Source of the DNA: Linepithema humile
Taxonomy: Eukaryota; Arthropoda; Insecta; Hymenoptera; Formicidae
Direction: 5' to 3'
Assembly: GCF_040581485.1 (NCBI RefSeq)
Contig: NC_090133.1
Span: 18,848,001-18,912,000 of the forward strand
DNA: 64,000 bases
Part shown: piece by piece, positions 12,870-24,128 of the stretch
How the letters are laid out: every line of letters starts with the position of its first letter
How positions within the stretch are numbered: the first letter of the stretch is position 1
Made by a program: the position numbers and the translations under genes
The notes under the pieces: generated by a model
Databases searched by the model: none
What the model was told of the DNA's origin: nothing
What the model saw: only the letters and a program-made list of their open reading frames with translations

Positions 12870-15800
12870 TACGAAGGGTCTATGTACTAAACCGTGCCAC
12901 TTTTGAGGCGATCGATTTTGTCGATGTTGACATCATGTAAATATTGGCTCAATATGTTCCACGTTGTCGTTCAGTGAATATTTGCATGGTGCAACGATTG
13001 ATTCTTGGTGCAATTTTGCTTTGCATAAATTCTGGCGTTTCATTGATTATCGGCAAAATTACGTCACTTTATTAATTTAACAATGCTCTAATTATTTCAT
13101 GAGAACCCGTGGAGTATATCTAAATCATTTTTAATTAAACACTGCATTGTCCTGGTAAAAAAAAATTTCTATTTTAAGCATTTGCTAAATTTTTGTATTA
13201 ATTAATTTTTCTATTGCATAAATTGAGTAAATAGTTATTTAAAAGTGACAAAAAATTTATGACTTATATCTCATTATAAAAATATATGTAGAAACGAGGT
13301 GGATATAACATATTGCACACTTAATAGGCTTTCCGGATCAGCTTAAAGGTAGTAGTATAATCGGTTACACGATTACCAACGCGAAAAAATATTTGGAAGC
13401 CAACGGGGCGGGGGCGATGGAAATAAGGGTGCAAGGGATATTGATCGTCCTTGCACTCCTTAAGGCGCGTTAGAGCACTGCCCTTGAAACTAGCTTGCCT
13501 CTCTGTAGCGGCGCAACGTGGCGATGTGGCACAGCGTGCTCGAACGGCGGTGCCGTTTCCATGGCAATGCATCGACGATGGGTTTGGGAGCATGCCAACC
13601 ATCCACCATAGCCCACGCACTGTGCACATGGGATGCATTCGACAGTGTTAACGCGTACGTAATTATACGTACCCAAAACATCTCAAGAAATTCTCAAGGG
13701 GAAAAAAAAAAGAAACCTCGTGACGTTAACAAATCATTTTCAAAATTCTTCAGCTTTTGATGTTTTTAATAATTCTTCTGTTCAAGCAGTATTCTAAAAT
13801 TTTACTCCTAAAATTTATAGGATTTAATTAAGTATATTTATTAATTTACTTGAATATTATGTTTAGTTGAATTGTAAAAATTTTCAAATTTTTTGTGTAT
13901 CTCATTCAAAAATAATTTTTGAGCTGAACATTATACTTTCTTCAAACCAACAAGTATTTCGACATGAAACCATAATCACACAGTGCATCCTAAGCAAGCC
14001 CGTCCAAATATACACGTCGGCTTCTCCTTTTTTCTCTCTGTCTAACCCTGTCATGCATCTTTCTTTCGATATTCGCGCGAGCTACCCTTCGTTTCGGGCG
14101 AGCGTCAACGCGCGGGCCACCCCTCGGCGTCGTCTCGGCCCCCGCAAAACCACCCGCATCCCCAACGCACGTTCTCTCTTCCCCTTATCTGGCTTTCGTG
14201 TATCGTGCCACGACGATGTCTCGTAGATGTGTCGTGCAAAACTCGAGAACTGTTAGCCCGAGCGTCAGGTCGTCGACCTTAGTGAATACTTCACAAGGTA
14301 CGTTAGAAAAAAAAAATTATTGGTTTTTTTTTTTTTTTTTTTAGACACAAAATTTAATAGTTTCAAGAAGTATCAAGAAGTATAGTTTCAAATAGTTATT
14401 TATACGACTTTTAAAATATTATTTATAAAAGAGAAATTTTGTTTTTTATTAACCAAAATTTGGTATAATTATTTTTCGCGATAAAATAATTAATTCAGAT
14501 TAATTATGCTTTTATGGTAAAACTTAAAAACCTAATAGATAATGCTTAATACCATATATACAATTTTAATTTGTTTTATTAATTAAAACAAATAAACAAT
14601 TTTCCTTTTATTAATTATTTAACTATATCATTAAACATCATTAAAAAGATAGAATTTTGTAAGTAGTAAATCTCAAATTTTACATCATATTAAAATAATA
14701 ATGCAAATTGATAAAATAGAATGCGTCTTTTCACATTTTCAAAATTAAATTTGTATTAATCATTGTTCTTTCTCTTCCTTTTTCTTAACGCGATAAGAGC
14801 AACTTTTAATCCGCCTAAAATTCCGTGCACATTATTATTCCACTCGAGGTGCATAGACACCGCAACTCACCCCTGATGCAAACGTATCTCTTTACGACCC
14901 ATCCTACCCTAGTGGAGTTGCATTACTTCGACGTTGATCCACGACGCTTGTAAGATTTGTACGACGCGTCAGCTAGTCTCGGACGTAAGACGCGACTAGC
15001 AAGTAATCATGCCGTGTTACTGAGCATACCATTCCGTAATACGAGTCAATATGATGGAGTCCATATAAGTGCACACTTGTATTCCGTGCATGGTAAAATG
15101 CATTAAGAACAGCCAACAATTACATGCAGAAATATGAGCGCAAATAAAGTAAATGGAAAGGACCTGTTCAGCTGTTTTCACAATAATGTTTTCACATATC
15201 GTGACTTCTCAATTATTATACAAATTCCAAGAATAAATCGTATAATTTTTCCTGAAACTAATATAATTCGGATTATCCATTTCTTTTTACGGAAAAGTGA
15301 GCTGTGAAAATTTGTTGTATTTTTATCATGAGCAACAAATGATGATTTTTGCGTTATTGAAACGTTAACTTACCGAAATTATATCGATTTCAAACGTCGC
15401 TTGCAATTCATGGTATTCATAACATTGCTAAATTTAAACATATTTAATTATCATACCTTTCAGAGAATCGGCAAAAAGCGTATTCCACTATTGATGAGTC
15501 AATCCAAAAGCAAACAGGCGCAAAAAAGTGCATTCTCGACTGCAATATCATAACCTCGTGATTTCCTTGCGGTGCATTTCGAATTTGCGCGTTGTTGCAG
15601 GAGAGCAGGAATGAATGCTGTGTTCACACGCGACACGAAACATCAACTCGAGCACTCGCGAAACCGCGAAATCGTACTGCGTCTCGACGATGAACAATAC
15701 ACACGTAAAATTGCACAAAAGCGCGGGAATTCTACGTAAAAAATAAACGTTGTTTCGACACCGCAGCAGTGATACCAACGATTCGAAAATGCAACGGTGC

Positions 15801-18431
15801 TATCGATGCTATCGATTAGAGATCACGCAACATGTTCAAGAAGCACTTTCGTCGATGGTCACATAACATCTAGAACTGAAAAAAAATAAACTATAATTTA
15901 ATCATACATTGTGATACATTTTTTATCGACAATTTTTTTACAGATTGACTTTTGTTATATGAGAATATTCGTGTATATTATCGATACAGACCCCACATAA
16001 TATTGCATATCTGGTGAACGTTCAGAGGACCCCAAAGATATCGTATCTCTCAAAGATATCTTCGGGATGACTTCTGAATGTTTTTTGAATATGCGTACTG
16101 TGTGGAACGAGATAACCGAAACCATTTCGTCGCGGAAAAATATCGCCAAAATTAACAAATAATAAACTATCATCTCAGCAACTTCTTCGATTAATCACCA
16201 GAATAGATCGTCAACAATAAAACAATGTAACCTTGATTTAACCGGTGATCAAGGTTATATTGCGATACAGAAACCACATTCAAATTGAGCGTGGAACTCG
16301 CGGCATCATAGTCGGAAAGTGTGTAAGATACAGATACACGCGGTATCTTAACAAACGCTGAACTTACTCGGCCGTTCAATTTATACCTGGATGTTAGTCG
16401 ATCAAGCCGGTGATTGCAATCGATCAGTTATGTGAACATATCCGCGATCATGCGACGTTACGCTCGCGTTCGGCTTAACGCGCCATGCGGAACTGCGACA
16501 TGCGCGCGATCGATAATACAGGTTACCGCGTGGCGACGGCGGCATTGATTGCACCCGGCAACGGCCGAGCGCATACGAAGGATCACGTGGAGGCGCGAAA
16601 AACGCCAGCGTGTATCAGGAACAACGAGATTACCCTGACCGCGGTTTGCCCTCCTATCGCGCGAATACGATATCGTCGACGTTGTCAGCGGAAAACGCGT
16701 CACGCGACTGACGATAGGTCCTGCCGCCCTCGCCGATTCATCCCCGACGTCTCCCCCGCTATCTACCAACGACCCCTTCGATTCATTTTGCCACCGGGCT
16801 CCGTCCGTTCGACCCCCAACTATGCTGAAGATATGAGTGTACACACGGACTCGGCATCATTACAGTCGCCGGCGCGGCGCAAATTAATGGACCCCCGCAA
16901 TGCGCTTTTACCGTAATTGCGGAGATCTAGCACGCTGAGAATCGATTTATAGACTGATGCATATTTGCAGCGTTATAATTAGTTCGAGTATCAATACTCG
17001 AGTATCAATACTCGAACTAATTATAATATTGCAAATATATCATTATATACCAGAATATATTATATTGCAGAATATACCATTATATAAATGATCTTACCCT
17101 TCTTATCCACTTATCCAATTTTTATATTTTATATAATATTAAATATAATTTATCTATATTTAATTACTACTTGTTACCTATACTATTTGATTTTGATATT
17201 TCTTTGATCTATATATAACACGTTTATTAGATTATAACACATTCATCAAATTATAAAAGTAAATAATAGAAAAATCAATGTAATCTATTTTTCAATCACA
17301 TATTTTTTTAAAAATCAAAAAGTAATCTTGTTTGAAAAAAATAGCCTCGCATATCTTTGTATATTTACCGCATTTCAGAAGTAGTTGAATCAGGATATCG
17401 ACCAGTTGACGTTACTCAGAGCATTTCTATCATAAATACATTGTGGACGGTTGCAGCAGGAAATCGAAGGTTATGAAAAGTCGGTCGCGCGATACGAACA
17501 TTATATATACTCTGTAAATTAGAACTGTATCAGCAAATTGTATCATTAAATACTTTATATAATTATTTTTCATACATAAGTACAAATTATTAAATTTTGG
17601 TATTTTATGTATTTTTACACATATTTCTACAAAATTATTTTCTATTTATTTTATACCAAAAGTGAAACTTTTGCATTTATGAATAATAACTAATAAAGTA
17701 TGTTAAAAAAAAGAAACTATTAGCATCGAAATACAATGAAATATTAAAAACAACTGGCAAACTTTTGTAACTAACCTCTAATTAAATTTAACACTCAACA
17801 TTATAAATATCTTGTCCTAATTATGCTAAAATAATATCAATTTTCTGTCCACAACAGTGTAATTTCAGAACAGTATATAAAAAATATCGTACCATAAATA
17901 TTTATACATACCTATGAAATATCGGAGTAAATTAAATTTTTAATTGTAAAATTAATACTCCGCGTATCGATCAGTCCTGTAAACCTTCGGATTTACATAA
18001 TTGAAAGTGGTCGATATCAAAATTATTTACTTATCTCCTGGCTGGTTCAGTAGATAATCACGAACGTTTATCTAGCGCTGATGGTCTTAATAGTTCCATG
18101 GCATAACGTCAGAGTCGTGATGCGATATATACGAAATGTATTAACCTAAACACGTCACCAGTCATCTCTAGCAATCTCTAGTCAGTTGACTATCCTGCAA
18201 GTTAAATCAAATTTATTTATTATAAACGTGTGTTACATTTCAGTTTTAAACATATGTCTATCAAAAAACTCACATGATTCGTTATATGGTGAAGAACATT
18301 GCTCTCATAGTCTCGCAGGAATGATATATTAGGTTAGACTAGTACTATCAAACTATGTCAAATCGGCACATGTCTCGATCCTGACGTGGCGCTCTCGCGC
18401 GCATCTGGTCGCTCTCAACATACATCTACGA
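12870..18431. other. Intergenic or 5' non-coding DNA between rho-4 and CANT1
   Basis: The stretch separates a minus-strand gene from a plus-strand gene, so the two are divergent and their promoters and non-coding first exons should lie here. It is mostly AT-rich, with GC-rich patches at about 13.3-13.65, 14.0-14.3, 14.8-15.1 and 16.4-16.9 kb. A short plus-strand frame at 14217-14295 starts with ATG and ends at a GTACGT donor-like site, but no partner exon was found. Frames at 13.3-13.7 kb and 16.4-16.9 kb overlap in several phases and look like chance frames. A strong palindrome at 16961-17038 is listed separately. Confidence 0.5.
16961..17038. repeat. 78-bp near-perfect palindrome
   Basis: The two halves are reverse complements around a centre at 16999/17000. 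The outer arms ATATTTGCA / TGCAAATAT and the inner arms TTATAATTAGTTCGAGTAT / ATACTCGAACTAATTATAA pair exactly, with only a few mismatches between them and in a short central block. The core also contains a directly repeated GAGTATCAATACTC. As RNA or single-stranded DNA it would fold into a long hairpin. It may be a tiny MITE or a pri-miRNA-like hairpin; no coding sequence adjoins it. Confidence 0.8.
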
Positions 18432-19834
18432 ATGAGAAACGGCAGTAAGGAGACCATGTCGTATCTACGCGACTGGCGACAGGCATTGCGCGCACCCCAT
18501 GTTTATCGGGTAGCAAACAGTACCTTTCGCATTCAAAGTCCATTTCTGGCGCTGATCATCCTTATCTTCAGCATACCGATCATCTTGCTCTCTTATCCGT
18601 TTCTACACAGCGTCATGTGTTCGCCACCGAGTCAAACTGTAGCCCAGTGTCGCTACTACAAGTACAACAGAACATATCCTACCTCGACGCCAATCAGGAC
18701 CTCCAAAGGCATTACCTACAGAATAGCAATAGTTAGTGACCTTGATCATGACTCCAAATTGCTGGACAAAAAAGACACATGGCATAGTCTCATGAAAACT
18801 GGTAGTCTCTACTGGAATCCTATTAATAAATTTCTATCTGTTATTTGGGATGATAGAACTGTCATATTATCATCATCGTTATCTATGAAGGGACGCGGAA
18901 TGGAATTGTCGGAATTAGTGACGTTTGATGGCCATCTACTGTCCTTTGATGATCGTACAGGGATGACATACTTCATAGAAGGTGATCAAGTTTACCCATG
19001 GGTTATCTTGATGGATGGCAATGGCAAAAACCACAAAGGTATGTTACGTAGCAATCAACAAACTAATTGCTTTGGTAATGTGAAAGATTTCTTATTCATT
19101 TTAATTATATTTCTTTGTAGGATTTAAGTCTGAATGGGCAACTATCAAAGATGAGCAATTGTATGTTGGCAGTATGGGAAAAGAATGGACTACTCCATCT
19201 GGTGAATTTGAACATAACAATCCATTATGGATAAAAGTAATATCGCCACGTGGTGAGACACATTCTGTAAATTGGATTTCTTATTACAAACGATTAAGGC
19301 AAGCAATGAACATCGAATATCCAGGTATGCAAATATTTATATTTTATGAATGTGTGAATTAAATCATTATATGTGTTTTTTGCACAGGTTACATGATACA
19401 TGAATCTGCAGCTTGGAGCGACATACATAAGAGTTGGTTCTTTTTGCCTAGAAGATGTTCACATGAACGTTATAACGAGACAAAAGACGAAACAATGAGT
19501 TGCAATGTTATGCTGACTGCAGATGAAAATTTTGTTGATATTAAAGTACATTTTTAATAATTGTTTATTAATATTTTAATAATCTAATAGATTATAATAA
19601 CCATTGTAAAATTTGTTGCAGGTTACTCATGTTGGAGATCTAATTCCAATCAGAGGTTTTTCCTCTTTCAAATTCCTTCCTGGTTCACAAGATTCTGTTA
19701 TAGTAGCATTGAAAACCGAAGAATATCAAGGAAAAACTGCTACGTACATTATGGCTTTTACAATAGAAGGAACAATAATAATGCCCGAAAGTAAAGTAAT
19801 GGATAAAAAGTTTGAAGGGTTGGACTTTATATGA
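18432..19834 (+). CDS. CANT1: Soluble calcium-activated nucleotidase 1-like apyrase
   Basis: Four exons join in phase: 18432-19038, 19121-19324, 19388-19545 and 19622-19834, giving 393 aa. All introns are GT-AG and under 90 bp. Family hallmarks of the five-bladed apyrase fold are present: YRIAIVSDLDHDS, KGRGMELSELVTF, DDRTG, GKEWTTPSGE, IHESAAWSD, FFLPRR, GFSSFKFLPG and the terminal FEGLDFI. Residues 37-58 form a hydrophobic segment that fits a type II signal anchor, as in vertebrate CANT1, which hydrolyses UDP and GDP in the ER/Golgi lumen using calcium. Length matches the family, about 400 aa. ATG 18432 is the most upstream in-frame start; ATG 18456 is an alternative. Blood-feeding arthropod salivary apyrases are relatives, but the anchor favours the housekeeping form. 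Confidence 0.95.
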
Positions 19835-19858
19835 TATCCCATTTAGAAACAATTGCTT

Positions 19859-19864
19859 AATAAA
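19859..19864 (+). terminator. Polyadenylation signal AATAAA of the CANT1-like gene
   Basis: A canonical AATAAA lies 25 bases after the stop codon. It is the first such signal downstream and would give a very short 3' UTR. Confidence 0.6.
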
Positions 19865-20714
19865 GTTGTAAATAATTATAAATACAGCCTACATAGCTTT
19901 AAGCTTCTACAACAAGCTAATTTCTTAGTAAAGTTGCTGAGAAATTAATTAATGTACATCATTTTTAATAAATTAACATCATTTTTTACAAATTAGTATT
20001 GTTATACGTGAAATATATAAAAATTTGTCTGACATTAAACTAAAAATAGTAAATAATTAGATACACCAATATTCACATATAATTTTGTGCAAGATATATG
20101 TAAGAATTGTAAATATGCCATTGTATGCATATGTGAATTATTACAATTGTGTACATATTTAAATAATGACTGAACAATAGATGATTGTACTCACCAGAAG
20201 AAGTCTTAGAATTTGTTCTAAACATTGCAGATTCTGCTTTAGATTGCTCTGTATCATTAAAGAATCCATGAATACTGCAATCTTGGCTCTTGGTTATGTG
20301 CTCTATCAAACAACAATCAACTCGCACACTTCACTTTCAAAAATTATAGATTTATATCGCGAGTTTGCTACATCACGACACAGGAAGTATGAAATAAAAT
20401 GTATCTTATAAGTACAAAGTATCCATTCACACAATTCTAGGCAAAATTCACTCCATACTATACATGCATTCAAAGCAATCAAAATGAATAATAATTGTCT
20501 TGGCAGTCGACAAAAATAGTCAGATATGGATATGCATGTAACACAACTAATATTTACGCGGTTACTTAAACATTGCACTCGTGACGCACTTTTAACAGAT
20601 AAAACAAACGATTCATGAAACTTTCGCGCTTCGCATTCTAAACTAATACGGTGCCGTTTTAACTATTATAATAGCCTGCAGATGGTGTTGTGCCAATTGA
20701 CGCCTCGAGGAGGA

Positions 20715-20851
20715 TCGATTCTGTATCATGCAATGTAGTGAAAATTACGAAAGTGAGCAAATTTACTAAAGTGTCTATGATCTTATTGGTCAATACCTAA
20801 TAAATTTGCTCACTTTTGTAATTTTCACTACATTGCATGATACAGAATCGA
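20715..20851. repeat. MITE-like palindrome with 51-bp arms
   Basis: The left arm 20715-20765 begins TCGATTCTGTATCATGCAAT. The right arm 20801-20851 is its reverse complement with a single mismatch, and a 35-bp loop separates them. There is no internal coding capacity. Near-identity of the arms implies recent insertion or strong constraint. The structure fits a non-autonomous DNA transposon or a hairpin RNA source. Confidence 0.85.
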
Positions 20852-20863
20852 CCTTTAGATGCT

Positions 20864-20910
20864 ATTTCCCGCCATATTTCCCGCCATTATTTCCCGCCAT
20901 TATTTCCGCC
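20864..20910. repeat. Short tandem array of ATTTCCCGCC-type units
   Basis: Four adjacent copies of an ATTTCCCGCC(AT) unit of 12-14 bp, the last lacking one C. TTTCCCGCC resembles an E2F-type site, but repetition inside a repeat-rich segment makes a simple tandem repeat equally likely. Confidence 0.7.
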
Positions 20911-21195
20911 TATCCAGACACTTGCATAACCGCAGAAATTGACCAATCAAATGTTTAATGTAAAGAACACCATATTGCTACGTTCTTCATACTAGACATA
21001 TGATTGGTTAATTTTTTTCATAACGGCCGGCAGATGGCGCGTGTTGTACCAATCGACGCCTCGATACCAGACGCTACTCCCGACCGCCATTACAATTCAT
21101 ATTACATTGCATAGTCAGACGCAAAACGCGAACGCTCCGCAATTAATCATATATTTTACTTGTTAAAAATGTGTAATGAGTGCTAATTTTGATCG

Positions 21196-21315
21196 AAAGT
21201 ACCGATAGAAGTATCAGATAATTGTCGGAAGGTATTACTCGACGTGGATGTATTCGTGATTAGCGGTAATGCGCCGATTGTCTGGCTGATCGTGAATTCA
21301 AATTAGTTACAGCTT
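21196..21315. repeat. Diverged duplicate, copy A
   Basis: This aligns over about 120 bp with 21770-21893, sharing blocks such as AAGTATC, GGAT-TATTC-TGATTA and GTG-ATTCAAA in the same order. I judge roughly 70 percent identity by eye. No open frame is conserved between the copies. Confidence 0.6.
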
Positions 21316-21444
21316 AGTAAGTATGCGTTGATAGGTACGCAAAATAATTGCTATATTTGCTCAAAAGTATTGAAGAACAATATGTACTAGATATAACATA
21401 TTAAAAATTCAGCTCGTAATTGAATCAGACAAACGTAATGGCTT

Positions 21445-21564
21445 TTGCACACTGGACGCGATGGGCGATGAGCGATATCCAATGAGAGTTCTACTTTTTC
21501 GGAAAAATAGAGCTCTCATTGGATATCCGCTCATCACTCATCGCCCATCGTGTCCAGTGTGCAA
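21445..21564. repeat. MITE-like inverted repeat, arms 44-52 bp
   Basis: The left arm 21445-21488 starts TTGCACACTGGACGCGATGG. The right arm 21513-21564 is its reverse complement, ending CCAGTGTGCAA, with one 8-bp insertion and one substitution. The loop is 24 bp. There is no coding sequence. It fits a non-autonomous terminal-inverted-repeat element. Confidence 0.85.
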
Positions 21565-21769
21565 TGACTCTAACTGCTAGTAATTGTTGAAAATGTAGAT
21601 ATCTGTACTTGCAATTTTACCAGCGTATATTATTATATCGACTGCAGTTTGTTTCTCGCGATGCGTCGATTTGGAATCTAAAGCAAAAACACTTTGTAAT
21701 TATTCATGTTCGCCATGTTAAAAGTATTTTATTTGTATTAAAAACGCATAGCTATTACAAATGTTTGTC

Positions 21770-21893
21770 AAAAGTGCCAATTAAAGTATCGAGCAGTTGT
21801 TGGAATGTATTGTTTATCGCGGATATTCATGATTAACGGTGCTGCGTCAATCGTTTGTCAGTCGAACCGTGGATTCAAAGAGGTTATAATTTT
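21770..21893. repeat. Diverged duplicate, copy B
   Basis: Second copy of the 21196-21315 unit, in direct orientation about 570 bp downstream. The intervening MITE-like element 21445-21564 has no counterpart in the other copy's flank as far as I can follow. Confidence 0.6.
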
Positions 21894-22197
21894 AATGAAT
21901 ACATTTTGATGTTCTAAATACGTATAAAATAATCTCTACATTTGTTAAAGAAAACATCAAAAAGCAATATTTCTTTATATGTAGCATATTAAAAATGTAG
22001 CCAAAATGGTAGTTGTTGATTATATCTGTATTAGATGATCCTCGCACGACCGCTAAGACAATCGTTCGTTCCGTTTACTCTAAGTCTATATACAGTGTTG
22101 AAACAACCACCGTAAAGTGATAATACCGCTTATAGTACTATGCATGTCGCGTGTGTTTTATATATCTCGCGATTGCGTATCGTATACCGCGGAAATA

Positions 22198-22432
22198 GTA
22201 AATTCGCAATGTAAATTAGTGATTTTTATATTGTTTTGAAAATGAAGTGTGCAATTAGACATTCAGTAGTGTGTGTAATCAAATGTGAGTTATTAGTGTT
22301 CATTCCTGACATTCTTCGAGGGATTCTTCGAGGGATTCTTTGAGGGATTCTTCGAGGGATTCTTCGACGATAAAGAGATACATTCTAAGACGGAAGCTGC
22401 AGCGGATTGAGCGAACTGCAATACCCTAACTG
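22198..22432. repeat. Second diverged duplication, copy 1
   Basis: Blocks shared with 23546-23700 in the same order are AAATTCGCAATGTAAATTAG, an AAGACGGA box, CTGCAGCGG and a terminal TGCAATACCCTAACTG. Copy 1 is longer because it carries the 12-bp tandem repeat at 22311-22370. It ends directly against GTGAGTAC, a good splice-donor match. Confidence 0.6.
22311..22370. repeat. Five tandem copies of a 12-bp unit
   Basis: The unit ATTCTTCGAGGG is repeated five times without gaps. The third copy has one substitution and the last ends CGA instead of GGG. The array lies inside copy 1 of the 22.2/23.6 kb duplication and is missing from copy 2. Confidence 0.9.
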
Positions 22433-23545
22433 GTGAGTACATTTATTTATTATTTGCATATATATATATATATTTTTTTTAAATATTTATTAAGATTTAT
22501 TAAGTTTGAAAATATTTATTATAAAGAATATTTGTTAAAATATTTATATTAAAATTGTTAAATAATTATTAACGTAATGTATTGCATATAATTATGTTTT
22601 AATTAAACTAAAAATAATTAAATAATATGTAATAATTTACATAAAATATACAATATTTATAATAATTTATATGTATTAATTATTTCAGATACAGCTGGAT
22701 AGCGTATTTAGTTAGGGTACAACGACCGGTGAGTGAAATTTATTATTTCTGCATGATTGCATGATTTTAACTTACATAACAGATTATATACAATTTTAAT
22801 ATCATCCGCTGCTTTTTTATCCGCTAACAATTTAATTGCCAAAAACTGCGCTTTAACAATCTTGTGCGAAATAAGTAATGAAATATAATTTTAATTTCTC
22901 TCTATTTTTATTAAAATATGTAAAGAATTTCAAATTTTGCCCAAATCATATATACAATTTGTTATTCTCAATTTCGTAATTATAAAATTTTAGAATATAA
23001 ATTATATAAACATGTGCACATGGAAAAAAATATTATACAAGAAATAATTTAAAATAAAAAATTGAATTTTAAGAAAAATTCTAAAGATATAAATTTTTAG
23101 AATATGATGTTTAATTCCATATAATTTTAATGTACACATGAATATTATTTTCATATAATTTTTTTAAGTTGATTTGTTTAATATATTTGCAAAAAGACAA
23201 ATTGTTAAAGTAAGTCAAGGCAAAGTTACGAATGTGTTGGTGCAATGCTTATCGACACAATAAAAGAACTGTAATTATTGATACAATTATATAATTAATA
23301 AAATCGACTCGTTTCTACGACGGTATATATCAATTTTTTTTTCCGGGTATCATAAAATTTCAGGATTTTTTAAAATATGTTTCCGAAAAAAACCAGTAAT
23401 TATAAAAGTATATTATATTTTTTTCACTGTGATTTCATTATAACTTTCATAATTATCCAAACAATTTATATTATTCAATTTATAATTCATAGTCACAGCA
23501 CATTTTTGTTTTGTTTTGCATTTGCATTTCGTGTATCGCGACATA

Positions 23546-23700
23546 ATAAATTTGCAACGTAAATTCGTGATTTTTTAAAGAAAAAATGTTTGATTGTGCA
23601 TATAATTAAGTGCAAATTTTCGTTATTGTTCGATGGAATTAAGACGGAGCAATTTTAATGAAATCTGCAGCGGATGTAACAAATTGCAATACTCTAACTG
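23546..23700. repeat. Second diverged duplication, copy 2
   Basis: Related to 22198-22432 through the AAATTTGCAACGTAAATTCG block, AAGACGGA, CTGCAGCGG and TGCAATACTCTAACTG. The base following the shared block changes the donor-like GTGAGT of copy 1 to AGTATA here. Confidence 0.6.
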
Positions 23701-23957
23701 AGTATAATTACTTTTTTGTTATCTAAATATGTATATAAATGTGATAACATATTATTTCAATTATGTACCAAATTTTATGTGCCTATATATTAATATGTGT
23801 GTATTTTAAATCGATAATTCTATGATTTTATACATACACGATTTTATATACATCCTGAATTTTAATATTTTGATATCTGCTGTGAAAGTATATCGTAATT
23901 TAAGCAAACATTTCTAAATATTCAAAGCACAGAGTATAGAAAGAAAATATTAAATCT

Positions 23958-24128
23958 ACACGGAGAAAATTTTATATAAAAAATTACTATGTACAATAGT
24001 AGCCGCGGACTATGAAGGAATTATAAAAATTTTTACTATGTTTTTCATTTGTAAAACATAATAAAAATTTTTGGTCCGTGGTTATTGCTGTACATAGTAA
24101 TTTTTGATAATAAATTTTCTTCATGTGT
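23958..24128. repeat. MITE-like element of about 171 bp with long terminal inverted repeats
   Basis: The left end ACACGGAGAAAATTTTATA, then AAATTACTATGTACA and CCGCGGAC, is mirrored on the right by GTCCGTGG, TGTACATAGTAATTTTTG and a terminal CATGTGT. The arms continue inward through matching AT-rich tracts to a centre near 24050. No frame codes for a transposase. This is a non-autonomous DNA transposon by structure; the superfamily is not established because I see no clear target duplication. Confidence 0.8.

Larger units (their letters stand above)
20674..21064. repeat. Composite repeat bounded by direct repeats
   Basis: Similar segments of 35 and 39 bp in the same orientation, 20674-20708 and 21026-21064, both read as a GC-rich CAGATGG box followed by TTGT, CCAAT and GACGCCTCGA. 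They enclose a long palindrome (20715-20851) and a short array of ATTTCCCGCC units (20864-20910). The layout suggests one mobile or structured repeat unit of about 390 bp, although no transposase is present. Confidence 0.6.

Noticed and set aside
14217..14295. ATG-led short frame ending at a GTACGT donor-like site
   Set aside because: No in-phase partner exon was found downstream before the CANT1 gene, and 26 codons without a motif are not enough.
20073..20578. Minus-strand frames with a hydrophobic, cysteine-containing stretch and a GTGAGT donor-like end near 20194
   Set aside because: The upstream frame begins with GTG, has no ATG, and ends in a stop. The second frame is in another phase with an upstream stop, and no convincing acceptor joins them. 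Space before CANT1 is also too small for further exons.
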